DNA of 64,000 nt from DASVBE01 sp963770375 (GCA_963770375.1 CAVYPM010000017.1:759139-823138); one strand, 5' to 3'; counted from the stretch's first letter, positions 9,437 through 18,828 are shown. The notes: generated by a model not told the origin, from the sequence alone. Translations and numbers: made by a program.

Positions 9437-9536
9437 CAGTGCCTCTTTCCTCGGCGGATGAAACGGGGACGGGGCGAGGGCAGAGCCTCGCCGCGGTAGG
9501 TGAACACGGAGCCTGGCCGGTGATGTTCCCGGGGGC

Positions 9537-9613
9537 TGGTAGCGGAGGCCGGACTTGAACCGGCGACACAGCGATTATGAGCCGCTTGCTCTGCCTGACT
9601 GAGCTACTCCGCC
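9537..9613 (-). tRNA. tRNA-Met (CAT), elongator
   Basis: A 77-nt cloverleaf on the minus strand with encoded CCA. The acceptor stem GGCGGAG pairs with CTCCGCT (one G-U). The anticodon loop is CTCATAA with anticodon CAT, and the T-arm is GCCGG-TTCAAGT-CCGGC. The anticodon stem lacks the three consecutive G-C pairs of an initiator tRNA, so this is the elongator species. Confidence 0.93.
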
Positions 9614-9706
9614 GCACCCGCCTGACTCGCGGGGGATGACCTAGCTTACAGCGACTCGGCCGCGTCCCGCGCCACGCCCCGCCCGGGAGCGAACCTATCC
9701 GCACGC

Positions 9707-11077
9707 CTAGCACTCAACCACGTTCAGGGCCAGGCCGCCACGGGCAGTTTCCTTGTACTTGTCCTTCATGTCCGCGCCGGTCTCCCGCATGGTCTTGATC
9801 GCCTTGTCCAGCGACACGTGGTGCACGCCGTCGCCGCGGACCGCCATCCGGGCCGCGGCGACCGCCTTGACCGAGGCGATCGCGTTCCGCTCGATGCACG
9901 GGATCTGCACGAGGCCGCCGACCGGGTCGCAGGTCAGGCCCAGGTTGTGCTCGACGCCGATCTCGGCGGCGTTCTCCGCCTGCTCGGGCGTGCCGCCGAT
10001 GACCTCGGCCAGCCCGGCCGACGCCATCGAGCAGGCCGAGCCGACCTCGCCCTGGCAGCCGACCTCGGCCCCGGAGATCGACGCGTTCTCCTTGAACAGC
10101 ACCCCGATCGCGGCCGCGGTGAGCAGGAACCTGACCACCGCGTCGTCGTCCGCGCCGGGCACGAACCGGGTGTAGTAGTGCAGCACCGCCGGGATGATCC
10201 CGGCCGCGCCGTTGGTCGGCGCGGTGACCACCCGGCCGCCGGCCGCGTTCTCCTCGTTGACGGCCAGCGCGTACAGCCCGACCCACTCCATCGCGTGCAG
10301 CGGGTCGGACGGGTCCGCGGTGCGCTCCAGGGTCTCCCGCATGGCCCGGGCCCGGCGCCGGACCTTGAGCCCGCCGGGCAGCACCCCGGTCGCCTCGACG
10401 CCGCGCGCCACGCACTCCTGCATGACCGCCCAGATGGCCAGCAGCCCCGACCTGACCTCGGCCGCCGGCCGCCGCACGGCCTCGTTGGCCAGCATCACGC
10501 CGCTGATCGGCAGCCCGGTCGCGGTGGTGTGCGCGAGCAGCTCGGCGCCGCTGCTGAACGGGTACGGGACCGGCGTCGGGTCGCGGACGATGGCGGGCTG
10601 CCCGGCCTCGTCCTCGCCGAGCACGAAGCCGCCGCCGATCGAGTAGTAGGTGGCCGCGGCCAGCTCCGCGCCGCCGGAGTCCAGCGCGGCGAAGCGCATC
10701 GCGTTGGAGTGGAACGGCAGCCGCTTGCGCCGGTGCAGGATGATGTCCGCGTCCGGGTCCATGTCGATCTCGTGACCGCCGGGGAGGGTGAGCCGCTTGG
10801 TCTCGCGGATCGCCTCGACGGCCGGACCGGCCGCCACCGGGTCCACGGTCTCCGGCTCCTCGCCCGCGAGGCCCAGCAGCACGGCCTTGACGCTGCCGTG
10901 GCCATGCCCCGTCGCGCCGAGCGACCCGAACAGCTCGACTCTGATTTTAGAAATACGGTTATCCACGCCGCGGGCCCCGGCCTCCCGCGCGAACCGCACC
11001 GCGGCGCGCATCGGGCCCACCGTGTGCGAGCTTGACGGCCCGATCCCGATGCTGAACAGATCGAACGCGCTGATCAT
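9707..11077 (-). CDS. sdaA: L-serine ammonia-lyase (L-serine dehydratase), single-chain
   Basis: The enzyme deaminates L-serine to pyruvate with a [4Fe-4S] cluster. The N-terminal beta domain starts [23 protein letters not shown]. The C-terminal alpha domain holds the cluster cysteines in [12 protein letters not shown] and [18 protein letters not shown], and SGAEVGCQ. At 456 residues it is the fused one-chain form. It lies 34 bp downstream of the dimethylglycine dehydrogenase gene. Sarcosine and glycine produced upstream can be converted by serine hydroxymethyltransferase to serine, which this enzyme drains to pyruvate, so its place in the operon is sensible. Confidence 0.93.
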   Translation of the reverse strand: MISAFDLFSIGIGPSSSHTVGPMRAAVRFAREAGARGVDNRISKIRVELFGSLGATGHGHGSVKAVLLGLAGEEPETVDPVAAGPAVEAIRETKRLTLPGGHEIDMDPDADIILHRRKRLPFHSNAMRFAALDSGGAELAAATYYSIGGGFVLGEDEAGQPAIVRDPTPVPYPFSSGAELLAHTTATGLPISGVMLANEAVRRPAAEVRSGLLAIWAVMQECVARGVEATGVLPGGLKVRRRARAMRETLERTADPSDPLHAMEWVGLYALAVNEENAAGGRVVTAPTNGAAGIIPAVLHYYTRFVPGADDDAVVRFLLTAAAIGVLFKENASISGAEVGCQGEVGSACSMASAGLAEVIGGTPEQAENAAEIGVEHNLGLTCDPVGGLVQIPCIERNAIASVKAVAAARMAVRGDGVHHVSLDKAIKTMRETGADMKDKYKETARGGLALNVVEC

Positions 11078-11111
11078 CGCCCTCCTGCCCGTCAGCCAGC
11101 GCCGTTGCCGG

Positions 11112-13612
11112 CTATCCCTGCATCCTCGCACTGGCCGGATCGAACGGCGGGGCCAGGCTGACCGTGGCCGGTGATACCTCGCCGCCCACGTTCACCTCGT
11201 ACCGCCCGGCCCTGATCCAGTCCGCGGTGACCGGGTCCCCGGTCGTGTCCCACAGGTAGGCCAGGCCCACCGGGCGGCCCACCGCCTCGCCCCAGGCCGC
11301 GGAGGTCAGCTGGCCGGCCGCGGCCCCGTCCCGCAGCACCAGCTCGCCGCCCCACAGGGTCACCTCCGGGTCGCTGGCCACCAGCGAGACCAGCCGCCGC
11401 CGCGGCCCGATCTTGCGGGCCTTCTCCACCGCCTCGCGGCCCAGGAAGCCGACTGGCGTGCGCAGCTTGCAGGCGAACAGCAGGCCCGCCTCGACCGGCC
11501 CGTAGTCCGGGGTCAGCTCACGGCCGAAGGCCCGGTAGCCCTTCTCCAGCCGCATCGACTCGATCGCGTAGTAGCCCGCGTTGACCACGCCGAGGGCCCG
11601 GCGCCCGCGGCCATCAGGTCCTCGTAGACGCCGGCCGCGAACTCCGCGGGGACGTACAGCTCCCAGCCGAGCTCGCCGATGTAGCTGATCCTGGTCGCCC
11701 GGACGGTGGAGTAGCCCAGGTCGACCTCGCGGCTGGTGCGCAGCGGGAAGTCGTCATTGGCGAAGCTGGCCCGGGACAGGCCGGACAGCAGCTCCCGGGA
11801 CCGCGGGCCCATCACCCCGTACACGGCCAGCGCCGAGGTCACGTCGGTGATCGTCACCTGGGCGCCGCAGGGCAGCTGGCGGCGCAGGTGGTCCTTGTCC
11901 CGCTCGGTCGTGGCGGCGCTGCTGACCAGCAGGTACTCCGACGCCGAGATCCGGGTCACGGTCAGGTCGGACTCGTAGGTGCCGCGGTCGTTCAGCAGCC
12001 CGGTGTACACCACGTGCCCCGGCGGCACGGCCACGTCCGCGGTGCACAGCCACTGCAGGACCCGCTCCGCGTCCGGCCCGCTCACCAGGTACTTGGAGAA
12101 CGAGGTCTGGTCGAACACGGCCACCGCGGACCGCGCGGCCCGCTGCTCAGCGGCCGACCAGGGCAGCCAGTTCTGCTTGCCCCAGGAGTAGCGGATTTCC
12201 GGCGACTCGCCGGGCGGGGCGAAGAAGTTGGCCCGCTCCCAGCCCATCCGGCTGCCGAAGCTGGCCCCGGCCGCCTTGAGCAGGTGGTAGGCGGGTGACC
12301 GGCGGAACGGGCGGGCGGTCTGCAGCTCGCGGTTCGGCCACGGCACCGCGTAGTGCAGGCCGAGGATCTCGCCGACCCGGTCGTGCAGCCACTGCACGTT
12401 GCCGTTGAACGGGGCGAACCGGCGGATGTCGACCGCGGTGGCGTCCAGGCCGGGGTCGCCGGTCATGATCCACTGTGCGGCGGCCTGGCCCGCGCCGCCC
12501 GCGCAGGCGATGCCGACCGAGTTGAAGCCCGCGCAGACGAAGAAGCTGCGCAGCTCAGGCGCCTCGCCCAGGACGAACTGGTTGTCCGGGGTGAAGCTCT
12601 CCGGGCCGTTGAGGAACAGCTTGATGCCGGTGTCGCGGAGCACCGGGATCCGCGTCATCGCGCTCTCCATGAGGATCGAGAAATGCTCCCAGTCCTCACC
12701 GAGCAGCTGGAACTCAAACGGGTAGGGCAGCTTGTCCGGCGCCACCCACGGCTTGGCCTCGGGCTCGAAGCCGCCCACCACCAGGCCGCCGACCTCTTCC
12801 TTGAAGTACGTATAGCCGTCCGGGTCGCGCAGCACCGGCAGGTCCCGGTGCACTCCGGGGATCTGCTCGGTGACCACGTAGAAGTGCTCGGCCGAGTGCA
12901 GCGGCACGTTCACCCCGGCCAGGGCGCCGACCTGCTTGGCCCACTGGCCGGCGCAGTTGACGACGATCTCGGCTTCCACCGGCCCGGCGTCAGTCGTGAC
13001 GCCGGTTACCGCCCGCCCACCGTAATCCTCACTGGTCGTGATGCCGGTGACGCGGACCCGCTCGGCGATGACCGCCCCGCGCATGCGGGCGCCGCGGGCC
13101 AGCGCCGCGGTCAGGTCGGCCGGGTTGGCCCGGCCGTCGCCGGGCAGCCACAGCGCCCCGGCCAGGTCGCTGGTTTCCAGCACCGGGTAGCGGTCGCGGG
13201 CCTGGGCCGGCGTGATCAGCTCGCAGTCCAGGCCGAACGCCTCGGCGGTGGCCGCGGTCCGGCGCAGCTGGGTGAGCCGGTCCTGGGTGCGGGCCACGGT
13301 CACGCCGCCGCACCGGCGGAACCCGGTGCCGAGCCCGGTCTCGGCCTCGAGCCGCTCGTACAGGCCGGTGGAGTACTGCACCAGCCGGGTGCCGCTCTCG
13401 GTGGCCCGCAGCTGGCCGACCAGGCCGGCCGCGTGCCAGGTGGTGCCGCAGGACAGCTGGCCCTGCTCGAGGAGCAGCACGTCGGTCCAGCCGGCCTCGG
13501 TCAGGTGGTACGCGACGCTGGTGCCGATCACGCCGCCGCCGATGATCACCACCCGGGCCCGGCCCGGGAGCCCAGCGGTCGTCGCGTGCCCAGTCATCGT
13601 GGGCTCAGTCAT
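11112..13612 (-). CDS. FAD-dependent dimethylglycine/sarcosine dehydrogenase with GcvT domain, one frameshift
   Basis: This protein of about 830 residues couples an N-terminal DAO-type FAD domain to a C-terminal GcvT-like tetrahydrofolate domain, and should oxidatively demethylate dimethylglycine or sarcosine while passing one-carbon units to THF. The dinucleotide motif is [17 protein letters not shown], and [10 protein letters not shown] contains the His that binds FAD covalently in this family. The GcvT part begins around residue 430 ([20 protein letters not shown]). A one-base deletion near 11600 separates the last part, [20 protein letters not shown] to the end. It follows the choline-kinase-like gene by 5 bp and precedes sdaA. 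Exact substrate (dimethylglycine, sarcosine or another N-methyl amino acid) is not fixed by sequence. Confidence 0.85.
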
Positions 13613-13617
13613 CGCGG

Positions 13618-14535
13618 TCAGTCATCACGGGCCGCCTCGTCCAGCAGGCCCGCGAAGCCGGCCGAGGTCATCCCCGCGGCGGCGCCTTCCCAGCGTTCCA
13701 TCGCCCACGCCCAGAAGTCGAAGTCGATCGGGCTGACCGCGTGCTGGATCGCGCCCCACAGCGTCCAGCCGTACATCCCGGCCAGGCCCAGCAGCCGGGC
13801 CCGGGCGATCTTGTGCCGCACCGGGCGGCCGTAGTAGGCGGTGACCAGCTCGGCCAGGCCGTCGGCGGGCAGGCGGCACTCCCCGGCGATGTTGCCGAGC
13901 TCGAAGCAGGCGTCGTTGTTGCCGGCGTACTCGTAGTCGATCAGCCAGATCTTCTGGCCGTCGTCGATGAAGTTGGCCGCCAGCAGGTCGTTGTTGCACG
14001 GCACGGTGCCCTCGTCGCGCACGGCCAGGGCCGCCCGCATGGCCTCGAACTGCGGGCGCAGGCCGTGGTAGCCGTCCGGGATGCGCATGCCCGCGTCCGC
14101 GGTGACGCCCGCGTACCGGGCCTGGATCTCGAACATGTTGAAGTCGTTGCCGAACCGGCCGCCGGCGTGCAGGGTGCGGACCGCGTCCGCGATGCGCGTC
14201 AGGTTGCCCGGCTTCGCGACGTCCTCGTTGGTGAACGTGACGCCGTCGATGTAGCCGATGACCAGGATCCCGTCGCCGGGCCGGTAGTCGATGACCGGGG
14301 CGCCCGCGCCGGCCTCCGCGGCGGTGACCGAGTTGCGGTACTCGCAGTCCCGGTCGATGGCCAGCAGCTCGGACCCGGCCGACCAGACCCGGGCCACGTA
14401 GCCGCCGTCCGGCGTGATGACGTGATAGTTCCGGTTGGTCAGGCCGCCGGGCAGCTCACGGACGGTACGCGGCCTGCCGGTCAGGGCCGGGACCCTGTCC
14501 AGCAGGTCGTCGATGGCGGCGGAGCCCGGGGGCAT
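13618..14535 (-). CDS. Choline/ethanolamine kinase-like phosphotransferase
   Basis: This 305-residue protein matches the LicA/choline kinase branch of the APH fold: N-lobe ELPGGLTNRNYHV, catalytic loop VPCNNDLLAANFI and metal loop WLIDYEYAGNNDACFELGN. The catalytic loop reads CNND rather than the usual HND or HGD, but the Asp and Asn needed for catalysis and Mg binding remain. It is the first gene of the operon that continues with the dehydrogenase and sdaA. It may phosphorylate choline or a related amino alcohol, or have another role in the methylated-glycine pathway; this is inference. Confidence 0.8.
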   Translation of the reverse strand: MPPGSAAIDDLLDRVPALTGRPRTVRELPGGLTNRNYHVITPDGGYVARVWSAGSELLAIDRDCEYRNSVTAAEAGAGAPVIDYRPGDGILVIGYIDGVTFTNEDVAKPGNLTRIADAVRTLHAGGRFGNDFNMFEIQARYAGVTADAGMRIPDGYHGLRPQFEAMRAALAVRDEGTVPCNNDLLAANFIDDGQKIWLIDYEYAGNNDACFELGNIAGECRLPADGLAELVTAYYGRPVRHKIARARLLGLAGMYGWTLWGAIQHAVSPIDFDFWAWAMERWEGAAAGMTSAGFAGLLDEAARDD

Positions 14536-14566
14536 AGCGGCAGGCTAGACGCCCCCTATGTCAAAG

Positions 14567-14574
14567 GTCTAGAC
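14567..14574. promoter_or_regulatory. HutC-type GntR operator GTCTAGAC
   Basis: A perfect 8-bp palindrome that fits the known HutC-subfamily GntR operator pattern GT-N-TA-N-AC. It lies 32 bp before the start of the kinase-dehydrogenase-sdaA operon. It is also on the upstream side of the permease, whose GntR/UTRA neighbour belongs to this subfamily. A one-mismatch copy, GTCTGGAC, lies at 14647-14654 nearer the permease. Confidence 0.6.
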
Positions 14575-14646
14575 GTAACGGGGAGTGCTGGCGTGGTCAC
14601 AGGGTCCGAACTGGGCGGACAGTACCCGGATGAATGTTCATTTAGG

Positions 14647-14654
14647 GTCTGGAC
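14647..14654. promoter_or_regulatory. Degenerate second HutC-type operator GTCTGGAC
   Basis: Differs from the perfect site at 14567 by one base (A to G at the fifth position) and sits 66 bp before the permease start, where it could repress the divergent promoter. It follows an AT-rich stretch (about 14630-14645) that may hold the promoter. Confidence 0.4.
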
Positions 14655-14720
14655 AATTACGCCGGCCGAATCGTACGCTCTGCCTCACTCTGGCCCCCCA
14701 CCAGCAGGGGAGGATCCCCA

Positions 14721-16266
14721 ATGAGCGATAGCGCCAGCGCAACCGCATCGGCTCCGGAAGAGCGCGATTCCGCTGATCTCGCGCAGTTCGGTTACAACCA
14801 GGAGCTGAAGCGCTCGCTGGGGGGGTTCAGCTCGTTCGCGGTCGCGTTCAGCTACATCTCCCCGTCGACCGGCATCTTCACCCTGTTCGCGCTGGGCCTG
14901 ACCACGCTGGGCGGGGTGTTCATCTGGACCTGGCCGGTCGTGGCGGCCGGCCAGTTCGTCATCGCGATGAACTTCGCCGAGGTGTCCAGCCACTTCCCGG
15001 TGGCCGGCTCGGTCTTCCAGTGGACCAAGTACCTGGCCAGCCGCCGGTACTCGTGGTTCACCGGGTGGATCTACCTGTTCGCCGGGATCCTGACGGTGAC
15101 CGCGGTGGTGGCCACCCTGCCGCTGGCCCTGCTGCCCGCGCTGGACGGCCTGGGCTGGCACGCCATGGCCGCCGGGACGCTGCACCAGCAGCTGATCACC
15201 GCGGCGATCACGCTGGTGGTGATCACCGTCCTGAACATCTACGGCGTCCGGCTGGTGGCCATCATCAACAACACCGGCGTGCTGTTCGAGATCCTCGGCA
15301 TGTTCGTGTTCGCCATCATCCTGCATGGCCTTCCACAACCACCAGGGCTTCGGCGTGGTGACCAACAGCGCGGGCCTCCCCGTCAACGGCAGCACGTTCC
15401 TGGCCGCGATGTTCATGAGCCTGTTCGTCATCTACGGCTTCGATACCGCGGCGACCCTGGCCGAGGAAACCAAGGACCCGCGCCGCAACGCGCCCAAGGC
15501 GGTGCTGTACTCGGTGATCGGCGCCTTCGTCATCGGCGGCGTGTTCCTGCTCGGCACCCTGGTCGCCATCCCCCACCTGGGCTCCGCGGTCAAGAACGGG
15601 ATCGGGCCGGCCCAGATCATCGAGGCCAACTTCCCGCACGGGTTCGCCACCCTCTACCTGCTGGTGGTGTCCGCGGCGATCTTCGTCTGCTGCCTGTCGA
15701 TCATGGCCGCGACGATCCGGCTGTGCTTCGGCATGGCCCGCGACAACCAGCTGCCGTTCTCCAAGCCGCTGGCCAAGGTGGCGCCCAAGCTGCACACCCC
15801 GCCGTGGACCTGCATCGTGATTGCGCTGATCGCGGCGATCCCGTTCATCCAGTTCTCCGGCGCGGGCATCATCGCCATCGCCGCCACCGGGATGATCTAC
15901 CTCAGCTACTTCCTGGGCAACATCGTGATCATGCGGGCCCGGATGCGCGGCTGGCCCAGGACCAGCGCGCCGTTCCGGCTCGGCCGCTGGGGCCCGGTGG
16001 TCAACATCGTCGGCCTGATCTACGGCGGGGCGATGCTGATCAACTTCGCCTGGCCGCGGCCGGCCAGCAACCCCAAGCCGAACGAGACCGGCGGGCTGCT
16101 GACCCTCGGTTTCCTGAACAATGTCCCGATCCTGTGGACCGTGGCGATATTCATCGTGCTGCTCGGTGCCGTGTACTACGCCGTGGCCGGGCGCCGGAAG
16201 GTGATGGCCCCGGTGGTCGCGCCTGCCCCGGACGACCCGATCCCGGCCGGCAGCCCGGGCGCCTGA
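14721..16266 (+). CDS. APC-superfamily amino acid/choline-type permease, one frameshift
   Basis: This is an inner-membrane transporter of about 515 residues with 12 or so hydrophobic segments. The first helices, GGFSSFAVAFSYISPSTGIF and the FAEVSSHFPVAGSVFQW region, are typical of the amino acid/choline transporter (ACT) branch of the APC superfamily. A one-base insertion near 15322 breaks the frame; the second part, MSLFVIYGFDTAATLAEETK onward, is well conserved. GGAGG precedes the ATG. Divergent transcription from the kinase-dehydrogenase-serine dehydratase operon across shared GntR operator sites suggests it imports the substrate that the operon degrades. Confidence 0.85.
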
Positions 16267-16285
16267 CCAGACCAGGAGGGGACTT

Positions 16286-16337
16286 CATGATCACGGGGGG
16301 TTTGCCGTCGCGAGGCGGTGAATCCTCCGTGATCATG
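16286..16337. terminator. Long hairpin after the permease gene (terminator or REP-like element)
   Basis: A 22-bp stem, 16286-16307 with 16316-16337, and an eight-base loop. The outer 11 pairs (CATGATCACGG with CCGTGATCATG) are perfect. Every mismatch in the inner half is of a type that becomes a G-U wobble in the transcript of the + strand. A CTTTTCC tract follows at about 16341. A factor-independent terminator between permease and regulator is the simplest reading. The sequence also looks like an extragenic palindrome that could be repeated elsewhere in the genome. Confidence 0.65.
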
Positions 16338-16377
16338 GAGGCTTTTCCGGTGGTCCGGCTGCGGGACAATTGATCGC

Positions 16378-17199
16378 ATGCCCCGGTCACCAGGCACCCG
16401 CCGTGGGGTCGTTCGGCGCGCCGTCCCGCCCGCGCTGGAAACCAGCGTGCGGACCCCGCCCCGGATCATCCGGGCGCCCGGGATCACCGTGCACGCCCAG
16501 ATCGAGGACTGGCTGGCCGGCGAGATAACCCTGGGCACGCTGCGGCCCGGTGCCCGGCTGCCCGCCGAGCAGGACCTGGCCGCCTGGTTCGGGGTCAGCC
16601 GGATGACGCTGCGGCACTCGCTCGGCGAACTGGCCCGGCGCGGCCTGGTGACCAAGACCGTCGGCCGCGGCGGCGGCACGTTCGTGGCCGAGCCCAAGGT
16701 GGAGCAGGACCTGACCACGCTGGCCGGGTTCTCCGAGCAGCTGCGGCGGCACGGCATGGTGGCCGGCGCCCGGGTCCTGTCCGCGGCCACCCGCCCGGCC
16801 GGGCCGGCCGCGGCCGCCGCGCTGGGCCTTTCTGAGGGCGACCCGGTGCACGAGGTGCGGCGGATCCGGCTGGCCGACGGTACGCCGATCGCCATGGAGC
16901 ACTCGCTGTTCCCGGCCAGCCTGTTCGAGGGCATGCTCGAGCGGCGGCTCGACGGGTCCCTGTACGAGCTGCTGGAAACCCAGTACGGCCAGCGGCCCTA
17001 CCGGGCCAGGGAGAGCCTGGAGCCGGTCACCGCCGGGGTCCGCGAAGCCGAGGCGCTCGAGGTCCCCGAGGGGGCGCCGCTGATGCAGGTGCAGCGGACC
17101 GCGTACGCCGAGTCCGGGACGCCGCTGGAGTTCGCCCGCGACCTGTTCCGCGGCGACCGCACCCGCCTGGTCATGTGGACCTCAGACCTGGCCGACTGA
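16378..17199 (+). CDS. GntR-family regulator with UTRA ligand domain (HutC subfamily)
   Basis: The protein has 273 residues. A winged helix occupies about residues 35-105 (ITVHAQIEDWLAGEITLGTL, LPAEQDLAAWFGVSRMTLRH, GRGGGTFV). A UTRA effector-binding domain follows (VHEVRRIRLADGTPIAMEHS to the end, FARDLFRGDRTRLVMW). HutC-type regulators usually repress adjacent catabolic genes and are released by a pathway metabolite. The GTCTAGAC site at 14567 fits this subfamily and lies between the permease and the dehydrogenase operon, so this gene is their likely regulator. A stable hairpin separates it from the permease. Confidence 0.88.
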   Translation: MPRSPGTRRGVVRRAVPPALETSVRTPPRIIRAPGITVHAQIEDWLAGEITLGTLRPGARLPAEQDLAAWFGVSRMTLRHSLGELARRGLVTKTVGRGGGTFVAEPKVEQDLTTLAGFSEQLRRHGMVAGARVLSAATRPAGPAAAAALGLSEGDPVHEVRRIRLADGTPIAMEHSLFPASLFEGMLERRLDGSLYELLETQYGQRPYRARESLEPVTAGVREAEALEVPEGAPLMQVQRTAYAESGTPLEFARDLFRGDRTRLVMWTSDLAD

Positions 17200-17238
17200 G
17201 CCAGGCCGGGCCGGCGCGCTGGCTGGTAGCATCGGGGC

Positions 17239-17295
17239 ATGCTTGTTGGTCAGTGGACGACGACGCCGGGGAGATCCCGGCGCGTGCTGTCGTGA
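17239..17295 (+). CDS. Leader peptide with three consecutive Thr codons
   Basis: An 18-codon reading frame reads MLVGQWTTTPGRSRRVLS, with three adjacent ACG threonine codons at 17257-17265. It precedes the ThrRS gene by about 100 bp and is followed by a strong terminator hairpin, the arrangement of a ribosome-mediated transcription attenuator. The codons lie in a segment (17248-17261) that can pair with 17289-17302. No strong ribosome binding site is seen, only a GGGG at 17234-17237. Translation is inferred. It is too short to appear in ordinary gene calling. Confidence 0.65.
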   Translation: MLVGQWTTTPGRSRRVLS

Positions 17296-17310
17296 CCTGA
17301 CCACGATGAC

Positions 17311-17343
17311 AAGGCCCTGGGAGCTCAGCTCCCGGGGCCTTTT
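17311..17343 (+). terminator. Attenuator terminator upstream of the ThrRS gene
   Basis: A 14-bp stem, 17311-17324 with 17328-17341 (one G-U pair), has the three-base loop TCA and ends in a TTTT run at 17340-17343. It lies in front of the structural gene, so it must be conditionally read through. A six-base segment at 17275-17280 can pair with 17317-17322 and would break the stem; the same segment otherwise pairs in the hairpin 17264-17270/17276-17282. This gives a plausible antiterminator when a ribosome stalls on the Thr codons. Confidence 0.75.
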
Positions 17344-17400
17344 GCGTTTCCGGGCCAGCTGACCCTTCTCCGGGCCTCCGATCAAGCCAAGGAGGCACCA

Positions 17401-18690
17401 ATGTCATCTCCATCACTGGCCCCGGCCGGGGCCGGGGCCGACGCCGGCCCGCTGGACCAGGGCCTGCCCGACCACCGGCGGATGGGCCGCGAGCTCGGCC
17501 TGTTCCGCACCGATCCCATCGTGGGCGCGGGCCTGCCGCTGTGGCTGCCGCACGGCGCGGTGATCCGCGCCGAGCTGGAGCGTCTCGCCGCCGAGGAGGC
17601 CGCCCGCACCGGCTGCCTCCGGGTGTACTCGCCCGTGCTGGCCAAGCGGGAGCTGTTCGAGCGGTCCGGGCACTGGGACAAGTTCGCCGCCGACATGTTC
17701 CCGGTCATGAGGGTCGGCGGGGACGAGCTGGTCCTCCGCCCGGCCAACTGCCCGCACCACGCGCTGATCTACGCCAGCGAGCAGCGCAGCTTCCGCGACC
17801 TGCCGATCCGGCTGGCCGAGCTGGCCGCGATGTTCCGCAGCGAGCTGTCCGGGGTGGTCGGCGGCCTGTCCCGGGTGCGCCAGATCAACCTGGACGACGT
17901 GCACTCGTTCGCCCGGCCGGACCAGGTCCAGGACGAGATCATGCTGGCCCTGGAGTCGGTGCGGCGCTGCTATGCGCTGCTCGGCATCGAGGTGGCCAGG
18001 TACCGGCTGTCGCTGCGCGGCCCGGGCGACGGCTACCTGGGCAGCGCGGCGCAGTGGCAGGACGCCGAGCGCCAGCTGCGGGCCGCGCTGGATCAGCTCG
18101 GCCTGGCCTACGAAGCCGCCGAGGGCGAGGCGGCGTTCTACGGGCCCAAGATCGACGTGCAGGTCACCGACCCGGCGGGACGCGAGGAGACCCTGTCCAC
18201 CGTGCAGGCCGACTTCAATCAGCCGGAGCGGTTCGACCTGGCCTACACCGGCCCGGACGGGCAGCGGCACCGGCCGGTGATGATCCACCGCGGCGTGCTG
18301 TCCTCGATGGACCGGATGGTGGCGTACCTGATCGAGCGGTACGACGGGGCGTTCCCGCCCTGGCTGGCCCCGGTCCAGCTGGTCGTGCTGCCGGTCACCA
18401 GCGAGCAGGCGGCGCTGGCCGGGTCGGTGGCCGGCCAGGCCCGGGCGGCCGGGCTGCGGGCCGAGTGCGACCCGGCCGACGCCACCCTGGGCGCGCGGAT
18501 CCGCCGGGCCCGCGAGGCCAGGATCCCGTACGCGGCGGTGATCGGCGCCAGCGAGGCGGCCAGCGGCCTGGTCGCGGTCCGCCTCCGGGACGGCCGCCAG
18601 ATCCCCGGCCAGCCCGCCGCCGCCCTCATCCAGGCCATAGCCGCCCAGGTCGCCAGCCGCTCCCCCAGCCTCGGCCTGGACCCCGCCTGA
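17401..18690 (+). CDS. Threonyl-tRNA synthetase, short form without editing domain
   Basis: The 429-residue protein charges tRNA-Thr. It contains only the class II catalytic core and the anticodon-binding domain. The TGS and editing domains of a normal bacterial ThrRS (about 640-680 residues) are absent. The zinc ligands are all there: Cys in RPANCPHH, His in INLDDVHSF, His in VMIHRGVL. Motif 2 is FRSELSGVVGGLSRVRQ, and AFYGPKIDVQV follows. The C-terminal domain has the usual VVLPVTSEQAA. The start ATG follows AAGGAGG. It is probably a second ThrRS beside a full-length housekeeping enzyme. It sits behind a Thr-codon attenuator, so it should be induced when charged tRNA-Thr is scarce, for example under threonine starvation or a ThrRS inhibitor. 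Confidence 0.88.
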   Translation: MSSPSLAPAGAGADAGPLDQGLPDHRRMGRELGLFRTDPIVGAGLPLWLPHGAVIRAELERLAAEEAARTGCLRVYSPVLAKRELFERSGHWDKFAADMFPVMRVGGDELVLRPANCPHHALIYASEQRSFRDLPIRLAELAAMFRSELSGVVGGLSRVRQINLDDVHSFARPDQVQDEIMLALESVRRCYALLGIEVARYRLSLRGPGDGYLGSAAQWQDAERQLRAALDQLGLAYEAAEGEAAFYGPKIDVQVTDPAGREETLSTVQADFNQPERFDLAYTGPDGQRHRPVMIHRGVLSSMDRMVAYLIERYDGAFPPWLAPVQLVVLPVTSEQAALAGSVAGQARAAGLRAECDPADATLGARIRRAREARIPYAAVIGASEAASGLVAVRLRDGRQIPGQPAAALIQAIAAQVASRSPSLGLDPA

Positions 18691-18828
18691 CCCCGCACCA
18701 GCGCGTCGATGGGCCATCGCTGCCGTGAGAGGGATAGCGATGGCACATCGGCGGCAACGCGAACGGGGCGCCAGGCGTCAATCTGAACGGGGTGGTCCTC
18801 GCGGGCAGAGATGGGGTAAGTGGAGATC

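Noticed and set aside
17201..17400. T-box riboswitch upstream of the ThrRS gene
   Set aside because: No T-box sequence or specifier loop is seen; a Thr-codon leader peptide explains the region better.
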